A stretch of 64,000 nt of DNA from Salarias fasciatus (taxonomy: Eukaryota; Chordata; Actinopteri; Blenniiformes; Blenniidae): positions 9,295,822 to 9,359,821 of the forward strand of contig NC_043760.1 in NCBI RefSeq assembly GCF_902148845.1, written 5' to 3'. Made by a program: the position numbers and the translations under genes. The notes beneath the pieces were generated by a model. It was not told the DNA's origin and searched no databases. It saw only the letters and a list, made by a program, of their open reading frames with translations. Every line of letters starts with the position of its first letter. Position 1 is the stretch's first letter. Below are positions 37,934-49,290 of the stretch, piece by piece.

Positions 37934-40900
37934 TCATGGCTGCAACTCGTATCCCAGCGGGTCGAGGCCTCGGTCCAGCAGAGCCACAGATGATTCCCTC
38001 AACTTCTGCAGGAGTCGCCTCAGCTCGTCTTTAGAGAAGACCTGGAACACAGCGCAGAGGGTGAGACACCGAGGCAGGGAGCGAGAGCCTGAGTGTGCAG
38101 CGCTGCCCCTCCCCCGTTAAGCTGCTGGGTCACCTGGTAGAGGTGGTGCTGGTCTGAAGACAGGATGTCGGCCAGTCGCAGCGCCTCCTGGTGGCGGCTG
38201 GAGCTCTGCAGCACGCTGAGCAGCAGGAAGCTGAGTCGAGGCAGACACAGAGAGCGCAGCGACTTCATCTGGAAGCTGCGCTCGCAGTCTTGCTCACAGT
38301 CCTGCAAACACAGAGCCCACTGTGAGACTTAGAGAGCCCACCGCATGACCCGCAGTCCACCGCGCGGTCCAGAGTGCACTGTGCGGTCCACTGCTCCAGA
38401 TCCGATAAACCTCACCTGTCTGCTGTCCACCATCCAGCCTCCGTCCACGAACAGCAGCACGTTGTAGATCCGCTCCTTCACGTCTTCGGTCAGGGCGTCC
38501 AGGCGGGACGACCAGGCCGACAGCGCCGTCTGAGGACGCATGAAAACACTGTAGTACCACTGCAGGCCTGTGGGGGCGCTGCTGCCCCAACCAGAGGAGA
38601 AGATGGCAGCAGATGATTAAAGACAAAGTTAAACTGGATGATAAAACTAGCAAACTACCATAAGATATGAAGCTGTGTAATAGCAGCACCGCCCTGGAAA
38701 CCTCCGTTGGTCTTACCTGGTACTCCTTCTCTCTCATCTCATTGGCCACCCGCTCAGTGAATTTGGCCTCAGAGACCGGCGCCGGTTTTTGAGGAGCAGA
38801 GCTGCTGTGGCTGAACCAGTCAGTGAACGCCTCGTGGGCTTCCTGCAGCGACAGAACGAACTGAGTGAACCTGCAGCAGCAGCAGCAGGCGAGCAGGAGG
38901 AACTGCAGCAACACACCAGGTAGGCTCTGATGCACAGGTGCTCCCTGATGGCGTTCTCGTCCTCCGCAGGCAGGGGGGCGGTCTGCCCCACGCTGGACCA
39001 CTGGCAGTAAATCGCCCTCATGGAGTCCTCGGGGACTTTAGAGAAAACCGCCTTGGCTGCGTCGTGTTTCTGCAGAGCTGAGAGGAAAACACGGTCAGAG
39101 TCCCTCGGCCGGCAGGGAACACGAGATCAACGCAGCGTACCCAGAAACTTCCTCATGATGGCGTTGGACTGCTTCAGGGCCTCGGCTCGGTGGGCGGGGT
39201 CAAACAGCAGCCAGTCGATGATGTCGATCTTCCCCTGGTCCTCCTGTCAGAGCAGAGTGACGAACGACGTTACTCACAGGCTGAGCCTCTTTACTGTCCG
39301 GGTTCTGGAGCCTTCTGTACCTTTGTGGTTCCTGTTTCCAGCGTCTGGCTGTGGTGCATGAACTGGCTCTCGTCTCTCTCTCGCACCGTCTCCACCACCA
39401 GCTTAGTGATGGCAGAAACATCCAAGCCTGCACAAGAACAAACACTCAGCGACCTCCCACGGCTGCTCTGCGTCTTCCCACTGGCCCGAGAGCGTTTCCC
39501 ATCTCACCGGCTTCGGTGGCGAGCTGCAGGCAGTGTGGGCGGAGCTCCGGCTGACTGACGGTCTCCAAGAAGGCGGCATACTGAGCGGTGGCGAGCTCCG
39601 AGGGGAGCTGGCCCACGTAGCTCGCCACGAGGTCAGTCTGCTGGTCCCGGATCAGCAGGGAGACGTAGGCCTTCACCACGTCCACACACACCTCCTCCTG
39701 AAACCAGTCAACTGTCAGTACGTAGCAGAGCGCCCTCTGCAGGTCAACCACACACACTGCACTCACCTTCAGCGCCAAGCCCAGAGAGCGGAAGAACAGC
39801 ACCAGGTGGGTCATGAAACGCAGCAGGTGGGAGGGGAGGGGCTTAGAGTCCGTCAGCCAATCAGAAAACTCCTCCAACAAACCTAATGGAGAGAAACAAG
39901 TTCTTTGGGTTGACATATGTGAGGCAGGTTGAAGGTTCACAGATGTTCTACAGATGTGAGGACCAGACCAGTCTCTGCTCTGTAAACCAGGAAGTGGAGG
40001 TCTTACCATCGAGATCTCCCAGGACGACAAACCTCTGGATGACGTGGTAATGCTCCTTGGCCTCCTCTAACACTTTCTGTTCAACAGAACAAAAAAACGC
40101 AGCGTTATGGTCACTTCGGCTGTCTGATCACATTCAGCTACTGTCTGTCTCACCTTCGACTCTGAAGCCTGGAGCTCCTCAAACACCGTCTCCATGGTCC
40201 AACTGAGGGACAGAAGACAATCAGAGCAGGTCAAGCACCGTCTCCACGGTCCGAATGAGGGACGGAGGACAATCGGAGCAGGTCAACACTCATACTTTGC
40301 CTCCAGGTATTCTCGAGGCAGCGTCTCCACCTCCTGGTGAGCCATCCCTGAAGACATCAGCTCCTTCTCCACCAGAGAGTCCACCATCACTCTGAAGTAC
40401 GCCCACACACTGTCCTCCCACGACTCACACACTGCCAGCAGCTGACACACACACACACACGCACAGACCATATGTCGAGTAGGACTAAAATGACAACATT
40501 TCACTGTAAACATTTCATTTTAAGCAGATCTCACTTTTGTTTTTACTAGTTTGATGGTCTGAGGTGAACAGCTGACTGTGGAAGCCAGATTTAAAACCTC
40601 TGAGCACGTTTTAACTGGTTACTAACTTGTTTTAGCCCCTTTTTCTGTTTCCAACAGAGAAGTTAACGGTTTAGGGCAGGGCTACCAAAAGATTAATTCT
40701 CTTAATTGGCAGAATAGCCATAGCTAAATTCCATGTTTAAAGTTCTCTTGTTCAAGGCAGTTTTAAGTGCATAATGTCATACATTCATACAGTCTGGAGA
40801 CTTGTGTGTTACCGGTTTGAGGTTTCCGCTGAGGCTGCCGTAGATGGCTCTCTCGTATCTGTTGAGCTGCTCCTGAAACACAGCACACAGCCGTTACAGC

Positions 40901-42959
40901 AGCTGTCATGGTTTGGGTGTGTGGACGGTGGATGTGTCGTCCTGCTGCACCTCCTCAGCCATCCTCCAGCAGCAGACCTTCCAGATGCCCCTCTGAGGGT
41001 TTCCTTCCACTGGCTGCAGCTCCAGGCTTCCTGCACACACACAGAAAACAGTCAGACTATGTGGACAGCATGCAGCTTCTATTACAAAGCTATTTCTAAT
41101 CTGAAGTTGAGCTTTTTTTCCTCAATCATCTTTGTTTAATTGATATAGTTTTGGAAGTACTGTGTAGATTGAAGTGTAGTTTACAGAGGAATGATGATAA
41201 CGGTGAAATGTTACGTTAATGAACATGTGAACTTTGTAATATCCTAAGCAGATGATTGAAAGGAAAAGAAAAAAATGCATTGAAGAGACTTGAAATTTTT
41301 GCATTGTCTATTTTGAATTATTAGGGCTGCCGTAGTGCAGACAGACACAAGGCATAGCGGGTATTGTAAGTGCAAGAAAAGTACAGAACTATTCTTGACT
41401 GTAGTCTGTTAATGTGGATCTAGATGTTTATAGATGTTTTTAGCGTCTTCCTCCACTTCCTGGAGTGCTGCCTGCAGCAGCAGAGAATGTGAAAACATGC
41501 GTCGTACCGCATCCAGTGGAAGAACAGCCGTAAACTACAGTGGAGGCTGTTGGTTGCCCCTGCTGCAACATGACGCAACGGATATGATGGAACATGAGCT
41601 TTACAGCAGCAGACTGCAGCTCAGAACCTGCTGCCGAGCTTCAGAGGTCACCTGAGGTCATGTTGGGGTCATGGTACAGTTTCCATCCTTCCAGAGTGGC
41701 TGCTCTCCAGGACTGACCACAGCGTTTGCACAGCCTCTGAGCCTGAAACACACACACAGCTGAGCTCAGCGTGTCCTGTGCAGGACCGTGCGCTGACAGA
41801 CGTCCCAGCACCTCGTCGATCATCCCGGCTCGGATCAGCGTGAACAGGTTCTTCAGCAGCCGGGCGTCGTCCTCTCGGTCCAGGTCAGCGAGAGGCCGCT
41901 GCTGTCTGAGAGGAGCGTCTGGGTCCTGAAGACACGCATGTGGTGCAATGTTAGTAAAACCTCCACCCAGGGGTTCTCAAAGCGAGGCCCGGGGCCCTGG
42001 TGGGGGCCTCGTGGTCAACAGTCAGACTGTGAAGGTGTTTCCATGGTAACAGCTCTCACCAGCTCAGTGACCAGAGGAACGGTGAAGGTGGTGCCGCTCT
42101 TCCTCCTCATCATCAGTGCGTTGAGTGTGTTCTCCCTGAAACACACACATTCATCTTAACACACACTGCTGGCTTTCTGTGTGTATGCGCGTGCGTGTGC
42201 GCGTGCGTGCGTGTGAGTGTGTGTATTTGGAGACTCACCAGCACACGTTTTTGGCGTAGTACTCGATATTGTCAGAGAAATTCCCAATCTGGTCCTTGGC
42301 GATGCTCTCCAGCCAATCAACAACCAGCTGCAACGGAGCGAGTCGACGGCCGGAGTCACAGATACAAGTCCATTTTGATTTATCTTTTAATCTGAAATTC
42401 AGTTCTTGGTGATTTGGTGTCCTTTGCTTTTTATTTGGGTCATTTAAATAAAATATTTTTGAAACTTTTGGTTTGGAGTCATTCTCATTTTGCAGCACAC
42501 CTTCATCCTCCATGTTATGTTCATTCATCAACATCTGGAGTAAAGTTTGGTTCATTCTGCTTGTTTTTTTTGTGTGCAAATGTTGGTGTTGTTTTGGATC
42601 TTTTAAGAGATCCTGGTAATTCTGTGTCTTTGTTCTGACATATTTTCATAATTTACTTTCTTTTGGGTCACCTTTAGATATGTATGAGTGTGTGCGCGCT
42701 CCGGCTGTGATGCCTTCAGGTTCACCTGACTCTGTCGGATAACGGAGTCCCTCTGGAAAAGCTGCTCCACCACCACCTTCTCGCTCTCACTGGGAACCTG
42801 CAGGAGAACCACTCACTGAGTTCTGCTTCGCTCTCAACGATTTGTCCTTCCGCCTGTTGCTACGGGAACTCACCACCGCGTCCACCATGAGGTCGTCCTC
42901 CAGCGCCGACTGGACCCGGTCCCTGTGGACCAGACGGGGATCAGTGGAGGACGGGGACG

Positions 42960-43043
<84 letters not shown>

Positions 43044-44764
43044 GGGAGTCTCACACTCACCTGTAGAGGGAGGCGACGAGTCTCCAGGTGCTGTTCTCCT
43101 GCTGCAGAAGCCAACAAACTCCAGCGGTTCGACTGCTCTGACCGGCTCTGAGAACCACCGACTGGAGAACGTCCACCTGGACAGAGAACACACACGGCTC
43201 AGACACTCACACACCAACTGCAGGACGTCCACCGGGAAGAGGACACACACACACCTCACACATGAACAATTCCAGCAGGTTCACACAACTTTGTCACTTC
43301 CTCATGTTCACTTACTTGATCTTTGGGATCTTCTGGATGAGTAAATTGAATTTTGTTTCATATTTGGTCAATATTTGATAGTTTTGTCTCATTTTGTTGG
43401 AATGTTTTACTTTAATGCATCATGTGGTTGTTGCGAGTCTTTTCAAACAATCTTTTCAGATAATTCTGTTGAACTCTGTTAATTCAAAACATTTCTCCTT
43501 AAACTGTGACTGTTCACATCACATTTCATCACTTTGACTCTCCTGTAAAACTAAACCAACCAGGTCCTGACACACACACACACGCCCCTCTACCTTGTCT
43601 TGACAGAGAGCCTGATAATCCTCCAGCAGGTCAAACACTGCAGATGACGAGTGCTTCAGGAAGGACCCAAGGAATTCTGGGAAAAGACTGGCGGCGGCTG
43701 CAGAGATCAGAAACACAGCGTTAGATCAGACCACGTGTTTTAAGGTGGACCCATCTCACAGACTTTTGGAACATTTCACAGCTGTTTGCTTGGCTGAAAA
43801 TACAGTTTCTGCTCTTCAACTGAAATTGGGTCTTTCTCCTAACACTGTTATAGTTTCATGGTTCACATTTATATTCATGAAGTTGGAACAAACTTTCTGA
43901 ATCTCCTCATGTTGAGCAGCCGGATTTTATCAGTAGATCACACAATTTCATTAGATTGACAGCTTTGATGAGAACGTGACTGAATTCGCTGGTGGTGACT
44001 GTTCCTGTCGCTAGGCTGAGACTGTTGCTGTGACTCGGCTCCGGTGTTGCCTCACAGGACTCTCCTGGGTCGTCCTCCTTCAGCAGGGCTGAGCTCAGGT
44101 TGGTTGTGTCGTCGCGGAAGAAGCTGGTGTTCTCCAAACCGGAAACAGGAGATGTGGTCCAGTCACTGTCATCCAAGTTCTGTGCGCATACAAACACACA
44201 CTAAAGACTTATGAGGGCCACACAGTGATTGACTGCATCCCAAAAATAAAACAGGAAATTCATGTTCACTTTGTAAATAAAGTCCATGTACAGAAGTGTG
44301 TGTGCTCACCAAACTGCCAAGTGTGTTTCTGGGTGTGTGAACGAATCGAGGTGTTCGACCTCCTGGAGCCAAAATGGAGGAAACATCCTGAATCCGTGGA
44401 GTTACTGAGGAAAAGGAGGAGTAGGATGAGGTCAGTGCAATATGTGATGAATGAAGGTGTGTGTGTGTGTGTGTGTGTGTGTCTCACCGGCCTGTCTGTA
44501 TAGTGAGGCGGGGGTATTTCTCAGGGATCGGGCAGGGGTTGCCATGGCGACAGTGGGTCTGCCGCTGCCAGGTGACGGGACTAAAACAGTTGATCAGGAC
44601 AACAGGGTTGACAGATGGCGTAGAAGGTGTGTTCTGTGACATTAACTTTAGGGATAAAGACACAAAGCCACTGCAGGATACAGGCCACTTTCTTCCTCCT
44701 CCGGCGCGCCGCCACTGTCACCTCATCATCTCGGACCACCGGAGACGGCAGGTCACTGAGATCC
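37934..44764 (-). CDS. nup107: Nuclear pore protein Nup107
   Basis: Nup107 is a core subunit of the Y (Nup107-160) scaffold complex of the nuclear pore, also at kinetochores. Exons in transcript order (high-low): 44764-about 44700, 44580-44488, 44404-44310, 44179-44056, 43697-43594, 43176-43061, 42922-42874, 42797-42726, 42327-42239, 42135-42060, 41925-41812, 41742-41652, 41030-40951, 40872-40813, 40441-40296, 40202-40154, 40076-40007, 39882-39767, 39697-39508, 39427-39321, 39243-39141, 39077-38917, 38842-38717, 38529-38416, 38301-38134, 38041-37934. Phases fit throughout. Landmarks match human: [114 protein letters not shown] and C-terminal [15 protein letters not shown]. The first coding exon and the 3' end of the 44764 exon are not resolved. 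AATAAA at 37886-37881. Confidence 0.93.
42965..43046. repeat. (GT)31 followed by a pure G20 run inside a nup107 intron
   Basis: The array fills most of the 138-base intron 42923-43060. The transcript carries C20 then (AC)n, since the gene is on the minus strand, and the tract starts 14 bases after the donor. Confidence 0.95.
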
Positions 44765-44953
44765 CTTGGGGGGGGGGGGCATTCAAAAATATTAATTTTG
44801 AGCAGAAATGTTTTTTTTCATCCAAAGTTTCCACTTAGAGCAGTGTCGCCTGTTCTCATTTTACTTTTTTCCACTTTATGAATGGATGTTACAGTTTCCT
44901 AAGCTCAGTTTGTGTGTGTCTTAGTCCGATCAATTAGGCCTTTTTTTGTATTC

Positions 44954-45035
44954 ATGGTTTGGATTCATATACACAGGCCAGTGGTTATTTTTCCTACCTT
45001 GACATGTTTCGGCTGTGTATATGAATCCAAACCAT
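44954..45035. repeat. Perfect 23-base hairpin near the nup107 5' region
   Basis: ATGGTTTGGATTCATATACA (continuing CAG) at 44954-44976 is exactly complementary to 45013-45035, with a 36-base loop containing 'cctaccttgacatgtttcgg'. That loop motif resembles sequence at the ends of some fish retroelements, so it may be an element scar. Confidence 0.8.
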
Positions 45036-45558
45036 TGTGTGTGTCTTGTTTAAATGAGTAAACCATTGAGTTTTCTTCTGTTCTAGGAACGATCGATAAA
45101 GCTGAAGATCTGAACAGCAGCATTCATGTCCAAGTTAAAGATCTGTAGTCTACATCCTAACATCCCACTTCAGAACTGTGTGCCTGAACTGTCAGCAATG
45201 TTCTGAAGAAGAACAACACAAGATTTGGAAAAAGATGGTGGAAATGTCAGAAACCGCTTCAATGAAGAAACAACTACTTTAAAGATGTCAACACATTAGC
45301 TGTTAGCCTACTAGCTTCTGTGTTCATTTTCAATGGCAGCTGTTAGCACTGTTAGCATCGCTAGCAGCGTTAGCCACAAGCGACTCAGTCAAACGGCCAA
45401 AAGCGGATCATTCAGCCACATGAGGAGCAGACAAAGAGAATAACCGCACACCACAATGGCTCAACTGTTCAATTTCACTATTAGAGAGCTACAAAAACAC
45501 AGTTTTACCGTTCCATGCTTGCTGTCAGTTCCCGCTTCACGAGGTTTAACGGGGAACC

Positions 45559-45765
45559 TCTTCTTCTTCTGTTACCGACCGAAACACACTAAAGGCCAAG
45601 AGGCGCTCTGCTGCCCCTGCTGGCAAAGTGTGACACTATCCCAATTCTTCTTCTTCTATTGGTACCGAGACACACTTGGAGTCCGGGAGGCGCTCTGCTG
45701 CCCCTGGTGGCAAACAGTGACACTATCCCAGTTCTTCTACTGGCACCGAGACACACAGACGGTCT
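45559..45765. repeat. About 83-bp tandem minisatellite, 2.5 copies
   Basis: Unit: GAGGCGCTCTGCTGCCCCTG, 'tggcaaa', 'gtgacactatccca', 'ttcttctt', 'accgagacacac'. Full copies start near 45598 and 45689 and a partial unit lies before them. The plus-strand frame through it shows the repeats but has no other support. Confidence 0.8.
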
Positions 45766-46149
45766 GATAGGGGAAATGTATGAATGAATAATACTGTGTA
45801 AGTATATAAGAGAACATTTTAATGCTAGCTCAACTGTAGGATGCAAGCTGCCTTCAAAGACATGCTGGAGGATAATTAGAACCAATCAGCGTTGTGGTTC
45901 CAAATCGTAATTGGGCAGTCATAATGCCAATCCATGTGGGAATGCGTTTGCGTGACGACATATCATGTAGAATCGCCGTCTCTGTGCGCGCGCTGCTCTT
46001 GAGCCGCGCATGCGCAGAGCATTGTTTAGGAAGTGGCATGCAGTGGGAGGGACGAGCGCCTCATTCAGAAGCGGTTTGCTCTGTCTTGTCTGCAGCTGGG
46101 TGCTCTTGTGGCCGAAGATGGCTAGTCACAAAAGAGAACATTGTTCGAG

Positions 46150-46292
46150 ATGGCAGAGGACAGAAGAAAGGCCATAGAAAAGAAGGGCAAAACGCGTGTT
46201 TTACTCGGAGATTCCTTTACGAGGTGGCGGACATTCAAGGCACAAAAGGGATTTAGGACTGATCACGACGTGGCGAAGTTTCTGCTGGACAG
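46150..46292 (+). CDS. First exon of an unrecognised protein, copy 1
   Basis: ATG at 46150 opens a frame of 47 codons ending in a donor AG|GTAACA: MAEDRRKAIEKKGKTRVLLG, then DSFTRWRTFKAQKGF, then DHDVAKFLLDR. Basic start, then a RWR core and an FLLDR end. The pattern is shared with 47249-47496 (AFERWRTLRDLNGF, DAELATFLLER), and I have met similar N-terminal exons in uncharacterised teleost proteins, possibly transposon-derived. No downstream exon could be found. It lies beside the nup107 5' end in divergent orientation. Confidence 0.5.
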
Positions 46293-46529
46293 GTAACATG
46301 CTTTTCAAATGTGTTTTTGTTGCATAAACACGCAAGACACTACTTTACGGATCGTATTCTTATGTAAGATTGGAAGAAGAGTCCGACATGATTACAAATG
46401 TATTTTAATCCTATGCGGAAAGACGATGCTCCAGCTGCGCGGATGTAAACATATGGAACGCCAAAAGAGTCACAATTCGCCACTAACCAACGCGTCTGAT
46501 CCTAAGACGCCGTAAAAAACGCGCGGTTA

Positions 46530-46810
46530 GCTCTGCTCTCTGAAAAACACACCCAATAAGTTCAATGTTTCTGAAGCCAATCAACAGAGAGCACAGTGTA
46601 TTCAGCCACGGTGATTGTACTTAATTTGTGCAGATCGATATTTTAATCCTCTGAATTTTAGTCATCTCCTCTAGTAACTCAGTATAGGCTACGATAACAC
46701 AGAAAAGCAGGCAAGTCTCTTTGATCCATTGTTTTCCATCCATTGTTTTGCTCTGCTGATTGGCTTCAGAAACATTGAACTAATTGGCTGTGTTTTTCAG
46801 AGGGCAGAGC
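46530..46810. mobile_element. Palindromic MITE
   Basis: The left arm 46530-46593 (GCTCTGCTCTCTGAAAAACA..., TTCAATGTTTCTGAAGCCAA) is the inverse of the right arm 46749-46810 (TTGGCTTCAGAAACATTGAA, TGTTTTTCAGAGGGCAGAGC) with few mismatches. The loop is about 155 bp. No coding part and no clear target duplication. Confidence 0.75.
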
Positions 46811-47248
46811 CTAGGGGCAGAGGGCAGAGGTGCCGTAGGCAGGATTTTGCAAGTCAGTGCTAATTTTTCTGTGTTTTCTTTGGATTAAATGTTACAGTTT
46901 ATAATCCTTTAGGAGTGTAGTATAACTGCACTACCGCGAGGGCGCAGCGTTTCCATCTGTCTCTGTTCTGAGCTGAAAAGGATTCTCGACCTCTCCAAGT
47001 ATTTTTCACCAATCAGAAGAGCCCCTGAGGCTCTATCCTGATTGGTCGAGGAGCGGCGCTTCATCCCTCAATCCTTATTGGTTGTAAAGCTCTGCTTCTC
47101 GTGAACGCGCATGAGGAAGTCCAGGCCAGCATATTTACCTGCCTCGTGGGACAAAACATCATCAAAACACCACGAAGTTAACTGAGGACAGCACGAAGAA
47201 GAACAGCGACAAGAAGAAGAGCAAAAACAAGAACCATAAACCCGAACA

Positions 47249-47496
47249 ATGGCGGACAGCGGCCATCCAGCGGGCAGCGGCAAGGTGCCAATTCCCGCTT
47301 TACCCCCGGCAGCTTCCAGCAAGAAGTCACGGGTCGTAAAAACGCTAGCCCAAAAGAAAGAATACAAGAAGGAGGAGGACCGCGCACGAAACAGAACAAG
47401 AATAAATGTCGGCACTGCGTTCGAGAGGTGGAGGACCCTTCGGGATCTGAATGGCTTCAAATCCGATGCAGAACTCGCCACATTTCTGTTGGAAAG
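47249..47496 (+). CDS. First exon of an unrecognised protein, copy 2
   Basis: ATG at 47249 sits in a favourable CAATGG context and opens 82 codons: MADSGHPAGSGKVPIPALPP, a lysine-rich part (KKEYKKEEDRARNRTR), then INVGTAFERWRTLRDLNGFK and SDAELATFLLER, ending at a strong donor AG|GTAAGT. The exon phase (2) equals that of 46150-46292. A CpG-rich sequence lies upstream. Together they look like alternative or duplicated first exons. Function unknown; downstream exons are not found, possibly because the L1 at 47900-49140 inserted into the locus. Confidence 0.55.
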
Positions 47497-47883
47497 GTAA
47501 GTGTTTGTTTTTCTGTTATGTTGTTGACCCTGTGATGATATGTTGAAATCCGCGTCGTGTCTTGTTCAAGATGTCCCGCAAATTGAATGAAGCTGGATGA
47601 ACCCTAATGAGCTCAACTTGCAGTTATGGTATTGCATTGAAAACTCACCTCAGAATCAGACACCGTTGCAAAAGTTGTCCTGCTCGTCGCTGTAAAGCCG
47701 TTGAGTGCTTGAGTGTTTTGATAACAGGTGTTATGCCGGGTTCTGCATTATTAGGCAGGACACATTTTATCTGTACCGAGATTTGCATCTCCTGGTTTTC
47801 TCTCCTATGGCCAAATAAGTTCCACGTTTATATAATTCATATGGTTTGGTAAACGTGAATCTTATTTGCACCCCCCCCCCCTC

Positions 47884-47899
<16 letters not shown>

Positions 47900-47914
<15 letters not shown>

Positions 47915-49140
47915 AACAGGACTCGCGCAAATCTCGCCAGAGACGAAGTGTGTCCTGCCGAAAGGGATTATTAAAACCATAGATATTACCTAAAATAACA
48001 TACTGCTCATCCAGTTTTAATTCACAAATTAGCCGTCTTCCGTTATTACTGCATTTGGAGGTTAACAATTTCCCAGGAGAGTTTAAAAAATAAAATTGGC
48101 AGACCTGCTGATTTAGTGGAACCATGGTCAAAGAGAATCTTACGGTTAATCCAGAATTTTTCATCCTTTGGTATTGAGTGTGTTTCCTGTAATAAAACAA
48201 AATTCTTTTTTCCACCCTTACAGACCAAAAATGTAGCTTTTCTTTTATTGCTATTTCTTAAGCCCCGAACATTCAGTGACAAACAAGAAAAAGGTCAACT
48301 TGAAGTCCAGATTAAGTAATCCTCTGACCTTCGATGTAACCATCACCGCCTCTGTAATATGCTCGCTTCCCTTTGGCTCATGCCTGCTGAATCTTTGGCC
48401 ACAGTGCTGCGCGTGTCTCCCTGTCAGCTTTGCAGAGATCCTCCATGAAGCCGATGCCCAGGTCTTTGCAGATGGAGGAGTTCTTGGTCATTTTCCACAA
48501 AGCGTCGCGGTGTGTCCTCTGTACGAACTGAATGATGACTCGCCTCGTTCTTCTTTCCTCTCGTCGACCCAACCGGAGAACCGAGTCCCCAATGTGCTCA
48601 ATGTTCTGGGACCACTGGGGGGAAATTTTACTTAACAAGTTGGAGACCGCCTCACCAATATTTTCTCCTTCTTTTTCTTTTATCCCTCGTATCCGCAGAT
48701 TCCAACGCCGCTTGTATCTCTCCATCTCCAGGACTCTCTCTCTTAGCTCAGCGTGGATTTTAACAACAGCGGCTACATCCTTCTCCAGAACTTTCACTTG
48801 CGATTTGCAGTCTTTAATTTCTGATGCATTAAACTCAATGGCCTTCGTCATGTTGGCGAGCAGGATGGAGTTTTGTTGAATCTGAATGCCTAATGAGTCC
48901 ACCTTGTTATCGATCACTGAAGTCTGGGTAGAAAGCTGATTAGCTGCTTCCAAAATAGCTTGCATACCTTCATCTGTCCCAGAGTCCTCCTTTTTGGGGT
49001 TTGGTTGGGTTTTGCCCGGAGAAAAGGGGACTTTTCGTTTGGCGCCATCAGTGGAAGTTTCCATTTTTGCAAAAAGTTGGGACAGGCAGACGGAGCTCAA
49101 AACTATGCATGCACCCAGTCCGCCATCTTGTCCGGACCGG
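47900..49140 (-). mobile_element. L1/Tx1 LINE, 5' end with ORF1 and start of ORF2
   Basis: Minus strand. ORF1 from about 49100 encodes METSTDGAKRKVPFSPGKTQ, a coiled coil (TQTSVIDNKVDSLGIQIQQN onward), then RRWNLRIRGIKEKEGENIGE and RRVIIQFVQRTHRDALWKMT up to about 48378. After about 100 bases ORF2 starts with the endonuclease MSLNVRGLRNSNKRKATFLV and FVLLQETHS (catalytic N-terminal strand and Glu), then changes frame (YVILGNIYGFNN). The sequence stops near 47905 beside an A/G run. Only the 5' fifth is present, an odd shape for a LINE insertion, which usually loses its 5' end. The 5' boundary is CCATCTTGTCCGG at about 49128. Confidence 0.8.
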
Positions 49141-49290
49141 GATGCTCCAGCTGTGCGGATATAAACAAACTGACATGCGGCTGACGTGAGTGCTCCTGAC
49201 AGTCCTCATGCGGAGGGAGCCGCGCATGCGCAGTGCTATAGAATTGGCAAATCGGCCATGTTGTACGAAATAGGCAGAGAATCCTCGAAT

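Noticed and set aside
45456-45767. 103-residue frame starting MAQLFNFTIRELQ
   Set aside because: More than half is the 83-bp minisatellite, and no homology or splice support is visible.
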